Positions 12,401-21,400 of a stretch of 25,383 nt of DNA are shown piece by piece. The notes under the pieces were generated by a model that was not told the origin of the DNA, did not search any database, and saw only the letters and a program-made list of their open reading frames with translations. Source of the stretch: Elysia marginata (lineage: Eukaryota > Mollusca > Gastropoda > Plakobranchidae); contig BMAT01009173.1 in assembly GCA_019649035.1 (NCBI GenBank), positions 113,043 to 138,425 on the forward strand, written 5' to 3'. Position 1 is the stretch's first letter. Each line of letters begins with the position of its first letter. The position numbers were made by a program, and so were the translations under genes.

Positions 12401-15400
12401 TTTGTTAGCACTTCTTGACCATCTGACATTACAGCCAACAGTACGAAAATGTTTTATGGAACCAACTGGTTAAAATATCTGTTGCATATAGCTAGAATAG
12501 ATCAGGGACGTAGTCTTTTTTGGCTCTAACAGAGAGTGTATTCAACATTCTATCATAAGTGTCGGTGATTTTTTTTTTCTGGGGTATGATATAATGTTAA
12601 CTTGGCCAACTACTGCTATGTTGGCACGTCAGGTGATTTCACTTGATGGTTCAGGTGTACGAAATGGGGCAAAGTAACAACAGTTAAGCACACATTTAAT
12701 AAAAAGCTCTTGCTGACATCTCAAAAATGCATCCTTGAATGGATAAGACTCTTTTGCAGAGGATTTTTTAAATTTTTACAGGGATGCAAGTTTTCCAATT
12801 TTTAGCAGGAATTCCGATTTTTTCGGCAATTTTCTTTAGCTTAAAAAGCAGGAAAATCTTTTGACATTATAGCTTAAATGTTAAAGAAAAAGGCCAAAAT
12901 AAAGATTCATAGAAAATTGAACTCATAATGAACAAATTGAATAGCTGCGTTGGTCAAAGTACAGAGTTGTATCTATCATTTTTAAAGGGTCTATCAAAAG
13001 TTCATATGGGCAGCCATGTAAAATTTCCTGCTTTTTTAGCATAAGCTGCTTACATTCCTGGTTTTAAAAGCAAGCCAGTTATAACCGTTTTAGTCTTCAT
13101 GTATTTATAGAGATTTATAAGTAACAAAAAAACCCCCAAAAAACAAGGCAGCAAATATTTTTAAATTATAGCTGCACCCTGACCTCTTCCAAGCCTCCAA
13201 ATAGTTTTCTTGTTGGGTAAATGATACGGCATGTTTTTTTTTTTTTTTTTTTTTTGTTAATGGCAGGTAGATATCTTCTCCATGTTGATGTTATGTCATC
13301 CATTCTCTTAACAGTATTAGATTGAAATATTTGGTCATGGCTTCTGTAAATAATTGCTTGAATCATTTTTTTTCAGTGGCCCCGATGTTGTTTACGAAGA
13401 GCAAATCTATCTGGAGAGTCAGAGTGGCACTGCTCGTCTGGACAAGTTCACTCATTGCCTGTTGGTTCGATGCAGTTATGAGGTAAGGTCTCTTTAGATA
13501 CACTGATCAATATTTTTCTCGGGTCCCGCTTGAATGAGTTATAAGTCCGAAATAAAGGTTTTCAGATATTGTGATTTAAAGGTCTAATTTTTCTTCCTTT
13601 TCTTTCTATTTTATACTAACACAAGTTGTAATATTTTTTCACAAAATATTGACAATTTTATAACATTTTGACATAAATAAACTTAGAAGTATATTTTGTG
13701 CAAAACAGCTACTTCTTTAGTGAAAATTGCGACCCCTGACTCATTCATCCTGGGCGCTAGACATACTTTTTTTTGTCTGGACGCTAGATTTTGTATTTTT
13801 TTTTGTTGTATTAGTCATAAACGTGAAGTCAGTTTTCCGCATATTTAGTGATCTCATTAAAAGTGGGGAATAGTAGATAACTAACGCCACCATCACGGAT
13901 GTTAATCATTCAGGAAATCACAGGGTAGTGCAGGAAAAGTGAAGTACAGTTGAACCTGCCCATTGAAGAAGATCAATCACGATTGTGTTCGTGATAATAA
14001 TAATAATAATAATTTATTTATAGAGCGCCTAAAATCCACTAAAAAGTGCTCAGTGGCGCCAATATACAGGAATATAAAGGTTGCTTCGTAACAATACATA
14101 TCATTGTAAAATAGTGTGACATCACATAAAATGATGGGACTGATGGTTAAGCTGGGCAACATGCTTGTAAACCTGAATAGAATAGAATGAAGTTAGAGCT
14201 GATCCTTATCAAGAGTTTCCCTTTTAAAGGTTTTGACTATAAGTGAATTTCACTGTATTTCTAAACAAACTCAATAAAATATTTTCAATTGTGGATTAAT
14301 ATTATGTGTGTGTTTTTTTTTACCTCTATATCAATTTCATATCTATGTATCTGTCTAGATGCTGGACACACTTCTGACCACGCTGATCAGAGAAATGCAG
14401 AACGAGGAGGTTACTGGCCGAAAAGAGGATGCTCGTCAAGTCGCCAGGAGATTTGTGCGCTCTGTGGCACGAGTCTTTGTTGTCCTCAACATTGGCATGC
14501 TGCCTGCTTCCAGCAAGAAGAGAAGGTTTGTTGTCTGTTCTTCTCCAGTGTAATCCAGTTTTTATTGTCATGCCCTTTCGAAGACATAAATGATTTCAAA
14601 GAAAGGGAGGAGGGATCAATACCTGATAACTGATTAATCCTTTATTTTGATGCGTTGCTTAATAACTGTGGGTAAATGGGTTGACACTCAAGCTAGACCT
14701 ATGATGATAAATAAGTGAGTTGGCTGATAACATTAATGACCTTGTTTTTTTTTTATTTTAAATCTACACAGATAGTGCTCATCATGCTAATGATAAGCCT
14801 ATTGATGTGTCTTAGAAGAGTAGGAAAAAGTTGACAGAAGTAAATTTTAACTGGTTAAATTGAATGAAAAGTTCTGTGTTCTGAAATTATGGCAATATAT
14901 GAAAATGTCAATGTGAATGAAGAGTCTGTTTTAAATTGAAAAAAAAATTACTTGAACAAATTTTTTCTCTTTTACCAGCCTCCACGCCACCCCTTGCCAA
15001 CCACTGATCAAATGCAAGCGCGTCTTCCAGGCACTGATCACCTTGGCTGTGGAGGAGTTGTGCCAAATGGCGGATGCCCTGCTTGTGCCAGTTAGGATGG
15101 GAGTAGCCAGACCCACGGCTCCGTTTGCATTGGTCAGCATTAACTCTGATGCTGTGCAGGTGAGAATTTTTTTTTATGAATTCATATTATGTATTTGTTT
15201 CTTAATTTATCATTTCATGCATTTGGGGAGTGTGGGTTTGAAGTTTAATACAATGAAAGGTCTTTGTTTTCTATTAGGTATGAGCAAAATGCTTTTAGGT
15301 TTTAGCTGTGGCAATTAGTTAAATATTCTAAAACATAAAACTGTCTTGTTTTTTTTCTCTCCTTTCTAGGGAAGTGAAGAGTTGTTTGTGATGGACCCGC

Positions 15401-18400
15401 TGCCACCTCGCCCGTCCTCGGCAGACACAAGCGGTCCGGGTCTGCCCCACTTGCCTCACAGCCATCACTCCCCCCGGCACCGACCACAGACCTCTGCCTC
15501 AGCCCGACCACCGGCAGACGATGAGCGCATGCCTGTAGATATTGAGGAGGTACATAACGGCTATACAGTCCAGATTTTTATCAGAATGTGGTGCTTAAAC
15601 AAGCTCTAAATCTGTTTGAGAAATCTATAATTGCTTTTTGTTTGTGGTCATATGCATTATAAAATTTACTTTTTTTATATAAATGATAAGAAAGATCGCG
15701 GAGAAAAGAAGAGGAGCAGCCGAAGCTGTGCGGTCAGACGACCCTACAAGCGAGCGGCATTGCTTAAATGTAAACCTTCAGTGCTTTTGCTATGGATTTA
15801 TCTACTTTCTTTATTGTTTTTAGCTAGACGAGCTAAACATATTTTTGTTGAAATGAACATTCATCTATATACATATACAGCACCTCATAAAATGTTTACC
15901 TTTGGTGTCATTATATGTGCAACTTCTTTCCTATGGTGGATACAGTGCTTTATTAGGAAACCATGCAGCCTAAGCGATGCTCACTCTTACCATCAACTCA
16001 GGCTTGTGAATCTTTCAGCTTTTCTTTTTTTATTCCTATATTTCAGTTCAAAATGTCCTAAAGGCCTATTAGACTTATGCCTGTCCCTATGCTGCTCTGT
16101 GGTTTTAGTTATGAAATGAGAAAACTTATTTCTAAAAAAAGAAATTACAGACTTTTAATAAGACCCAAGAGTGTCGTTTCAAGTTCACTTTTCATTTACA
16201 TCCCCACCTGTTATTATGCTGACCGACCTTTAACTCCTTACATTCCCAGGTGGAGGTTGTGGAGAGTATGCAGGTAGACGATGACCACAGCGACAGAGAA
16301 GACCGTGATGACCGCCAGTCTGAGCACTCGGACAGGGATCTTGACCAAGACCCAGAACAGCCTCCACCTGACCCAGAAGATGGTAACTCCAGTCTTGTGA
16401 TAGTAGAGTCTGTTTCAGTATAGGGTTCTTGCCTAAATCTAGGAATATTGTTCACAGTAGCTACCCTTAGACACTGGGTAGTCTCTTCCAACTGACCCAG
16501 AAGATGGTAACTCCAGTCTTGTGATAGTAGAGTCTGTTTCAGTATAGGGTTCTTGCCTAAATCTAGGAATATTGTTCGCAGTAGCTACCCTTAGACACTG
16601 GGTAGTCTCTTCCAACTGACCGGCTTGTGGCCTAGCGGTAAGACACTCGCTCAGAGATTGGGAGGTGCGTGGTTCGATCCAAGGCTGAGTCAAACCAAGG
16701 ACTTTAAAATTGGTATCAGTAGCTGATCCGCCTAGTGTCTGGCATTATGGATTTAGTACTAAGTCTGGTCGGCCCGGTGTCAGGATAATTTGACTGGGTG
16801 TGGTGTATGCAAGCGCTCCTTACATTATAGTGTGGTAGCATACTTTCAATTGTCCCAAGTGTCGTCTCTGATATAACCTTGTAGTTAAAAAGAGACGTTA
16901 AAATTCAAACAACGTAACCTAACCTCTTCCACCTCACCCAGAAGATGGTAACTCCAGTCTTGTGATAGTAGTGTCTGTTTCAGTATAGGGTTGTTGTCTA
17001 AATCTAGGAAAATTGTTTAGGGTAGTTACCTAAGCCACTGGGTAGTTCCTTTGAATCCATTCTGAAGATGGTAAGTACAGAATTTCTTGCTATGTCCATT
17101 TCAGTATCGACCAAAAATTTAGGTTGACTCTTACACAACATGAAAATGAAAAACAAGAAAAAAGAAGGCAGAAGAACACATAAATAAATTATAGCTTTGC
17201 TCTTGCTTCCAATTCTGTATTAAGTAAAATCTAGTTTAGGACCAGATCTAGATCAATTGGGTAAAAATATAATTAAATCTGAGAGAATTCTGATATAGAT
17301 GTAGAAGATATAATTATTGATCTAGAGTCAAGATAAGGTCTAGATCCAGCCCAGGTTTTGTGAGTCATGATTTCTTCTGTTTTAGCCTTAGGGCCTAGGA
17401 TTGTGGCATCAAGGGTTTTTCCAGTATTCAAAAGTGAAGGCCACCTTTGTCCCTTATTGAAATAGGGATTGTTTTTTGAAACTTGAAAGTTTGTTAAGAG
17501 TAGTTCCTTGTAGGCGTTTAGTAGTATCTAAGCTTAGATACAGCACTTGATTTTTGTTCTGCTGAACTGCCCACCTCACAGAAAAGCTTGCTGAGGGTAC
17601 ATTCTGTCTTAAATTTTACATCCAAGATGGGTTTGTCATACAAAAGTCGCATTGCCAATGTTATGATTAATGCCTGATATATAAAGTTTCTACTCTTCTT
17701 TAATTCTGTACGCAATTTTTTCTGTTCAAAACACCTTTTTATTTGATACTTTTTTAGTTAGGCCAATGCTCGACACAAAGTTTTTACTCTTTTTTAATTC
17801 TCTATACAATTGTTTGCTATTCAAGGAACCAAAAAGACAAGTGGGCAAATGTATTTATATATTTAAATTAAAACTATTCAATAAGTTATTGAGAAGTGCA
17901 ATATCATGCTTGCAACTTGAACTGCATGTTATGGATATCTTTTGGACCACACTCAAAAGTGAAGCACCGTTTGAAGTGTCTTTCATAAACTGAAGTAATG
18001 TGATAGTTAGTGATAAATCTGTGATTTAGAGGCATTCTCCTTTCAGGCGTTCAATGTTTACTGAGTAGTACTTTCTTTATGCTTGTGCCAAGTTCCAAAA
18101 GATAACCGATAGCGTTTCCATTTGAACAAGATCTTGGTATGGTTGCTACTATTCGATTCTCTTTAGCTTCTCAACCACTGTATGTACCAATGCGTTCTCT
18201 AGGTCCTGCTGAGAGTGACATGAGCTTAGTGATGCTCACCGAGGAGTCTGACAGTGACAGCGAGAGCAGCAGCCATAGCAACCAGGACAACGTCAGTGTG
18301 CAGAGGTCTGCTGTCACCATGGCAACGGCTGGCTCAGACGCTGGCCTCGGCAGCCTGGCTCACTTTTCTGAGGACTCTGGCGACTCAAGCAACGCGGAAG

Positions 18401-21400
18401 AGGAAGAAGAAGAGGAGGAAGAGGAAGATTACGAGAGTGAGGCGGGAGAGAGTGAGGGCCGCGATACGGATGAGTTTATCTACCTTGACGAGCTCGAGAG
18501 GCCGCCAACATCAGGGGGTCCTGGGGCTCAGGGGCAGAGAACTTTGCAGGCTCCTCAGACGATGCAGTGGGCCATTAGACAAAGAGAACCTCTGACTGGA
18601 TCCGGGTCAGCAGTTGGAGCCGGATCATCTTCTGTGGGAGTAGGTGGAGCTGCGCGCCCACCTCCCACTGCCACGACTACAGCAACAACTAGCATTGCAG
18701 GTAATCTTGGTTTTTTTTTTTGTTTTTTTTTTTTTGCTAATGCCAATGTTAAATGTTTTTTGTCAACAAGGAAATTGTAAAAAACACAAGTTTAAGAAAA
18801 TAATCACTACACAGGCAAGATGAATTTCAAAACAAATCAATCTTAAAACAGCTTCCTTGGTGTTCAGCTTGTAGATTGCTCTTGGACTACCAAAGTAATA
18901 ATTACATGATTGCAAGTTTTCAGTCAGATTTTTGTAGGAGTTTTTATTTTTCCTCTTTTTTTTTAAACCAAAAAAATGCTGGACATTCTAGAGAGAAGAC
19001 ATACAAATTTCAAAATTTACTTTTTAGTAGCATGTGTGTATGGATATAGAAGGTTTTTATTTATAAATAGAGGAACAGATCATTGAATCATAAAAGAAGT
19101 CATCAGTTTAGTTTGAAGTTGTAATGAAAGAACTGTAAGAAGCTGTTTTGAATCCAGTGGTTTTTTTTGTGTGGGTGTATTGAAGATATTACATTGTCAG
19201 TTGTTGAGTAGCGGCATTGATGCCAGGCAACGTATATCATGTAGTTTATAGCAGTCTTGATAAATTTCCTGCTTTTTGTGTGTAAGTTGTTTGCATGCCT
19301 GCAACTAGCATTGCAGTAAACTCTCTTATTACATTTATATGCAGAGTGTTTTGCAAAGCAATGTATAATCATTATAGTGTATCTTTAACCTTTGTGCCAT
19401 GACGAGACCATTACAAAGCATCTACAAAACCTTTTAACTTTAGTCTAAAATGACTTTCATGAATGGAGGATACCAACTTTTCCATTCATGAGCCAACAAA
19501 AAAATTCAAGCAATATTATATTAGCAATGACGTTTCAGTTGGTGATATGCTTCACATCTCAATCCAACAGTTCTGCAAATGGACCAGAATTTTCAATGAT
19601 TAGCTGTTTTCTCTCAAAACTCCTCTATTCCTTCACAATTGATAAGATGGTGTTTGATACGATGGTGCACCAATATTTAAATGGTAATTAAGGTAGAGTG
19701 TTAAACCTCTAATAAGAAAGAATTTAGTCATACTAAAAACCTTCAGTATTGAAAGTTCTTCCTGACTTCTCAGAGGGTTACGGTAATTCCAGGCTTGTTT
19801 TAAAACTTTTTTTCTTGTGTCTTCTGATGTCTCATCACACACAAGGTGGTAGCAGCCTGTTGTACATGGACCCAAGCACTCTGAGACGGAACATGTCAGT
19901 CGCGGCCGCATCTGCAGCACCCACAGTTACCAACCAGGACAGCCCTGTAACCATGGCAACAACGGCTAGTCAGCTTGCACGAGCGTTCGGCATCATGGTG
20001 CGCCAAGTGACGGACCTGCTCAATCAACTGCCTTACTACCAGTCGCTGACGCAGTCGTTGCAACGCAACCTGGAAGTCTCGCCACAGGAGGAGCACAATC
20101 TGCAGGTGAGAAGATGGGGGGGAACAACACTTGGAGATCTTATCTTGATGAACTTTCAAGCCCATGCTCCCTGAACGCACCTGTACTACAGTCTGAACAT
20201 TTCCTGTTTCTATAAAGTCAGTCAGAATCTTTAAAACTTGGGTCAACACAAGATACAGATGTTTAATGTTTGCGGCATATAGCAAGACCTCTATGATCAT
20301 TGAGCCTGCTACGTACATGCATGTGGTGCGACTTAATTGAGGTACTCTCAACAGGCGGGCCATTTTGAACCCCCACTAAAACGAAATTGAAATTACTGAT
20401 TGTATAACTGAAAAACCCCACACAAGTATTTGAATTATACAGGTTGAGCTACCTGGACTTGACTGTAACTTGTCGAAAACAAAATGGTATGAGATGTATT
20501 CATGTAATATTTGAAAATTCAGTTTCTATATTTTCTCTTCAGTTTTTATGCAGTTGCTTACAGAACTGATATGTTCAGTGTTTTGACATAGACAAATACT
20601 GGCTCAAGAAAGCAATAGGCAATTAGTCATTTTATTGTTGGTTTCACTGGAAATTTTTCGTGTTTATTAAATTTTGCCTAAAACCCCCTTCCTATCACAT
20701 CATTTAAATCTGATTTAGATGACATCTTTTTGAAAACTCAAGTTTCGACTTTTGATGGCTGTTTTACGTAGCAGAAAATTATTTAGAAAAAAAAGAGCTT
20801 TATTAGCATTTCACAAATTCTCATTCTCTTTTCCTCGAATTTAAGTTTTTGTTTAAATTACCACTAGTCGTGTGCCTTGTAAAGACTCTTAAGTAATGTG
20901 GACTTCTTATTTCTATGTCTCAGAGTTTTAAGTTGTGTTTATGCTGCTGGCTTATACCTAGGTTTACCTTGAGCGACACCTCTGGCCCAGCTGGCAGTGG
21001 TTGGTGGCTGTCCTAGATTCGACTGAGGCCCAGCTCCGGTTCGGCACAGCTCTGAGCAACAGTAGCGATCCATCCTGCCCCCAACACCCGCTACACGCAA
21101 GCTACAGCAGGGCTCATCGGGAGCGGGCACCCCCTCCTCCTCGGGAAGAGGCAAGGTCGTTGCAGGTTTTAGACCACAACAGACGCCGTCTGCGATTTGG
21201 CACTCTAGGTAAGGACTTTTATAGGTGGACTGCCCCTTCAGGAGTGCCAACCGTCAGGTTTAATTCAGACTTGAGAACAGTTATAGCTTTTGAAACACTA
21301 AATAAGTTACTAATTTCATAGAAAAAAGTCAATATATATCTTTTTTAAAATAGGTATTGTGATGGATAAACAAAGTATTGAGATAGAAATTATAATAAAC

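Noticed and set aside
14359-14361. ATG at the first codon of exon 15 as a translation start
   Set aside because: Homology to UBR5 continues on both sides of this junction and a splice acceptor precedes it.
15631-16119. 162-codon open frame in intron 17 as a membrane protein gene
   Set aside because: The hydrophobic residues follow from T-rich codons in intron DNA; there is no start context, no homology I recognise, and exons 17 and 18 join in phase without it.
16383-16425. Extension of exon 18 through the duplicated units to the downstream donors
   Set aside because: The frame reaches a TAG about 13 codons past 16382, so simple extension cannot code through.
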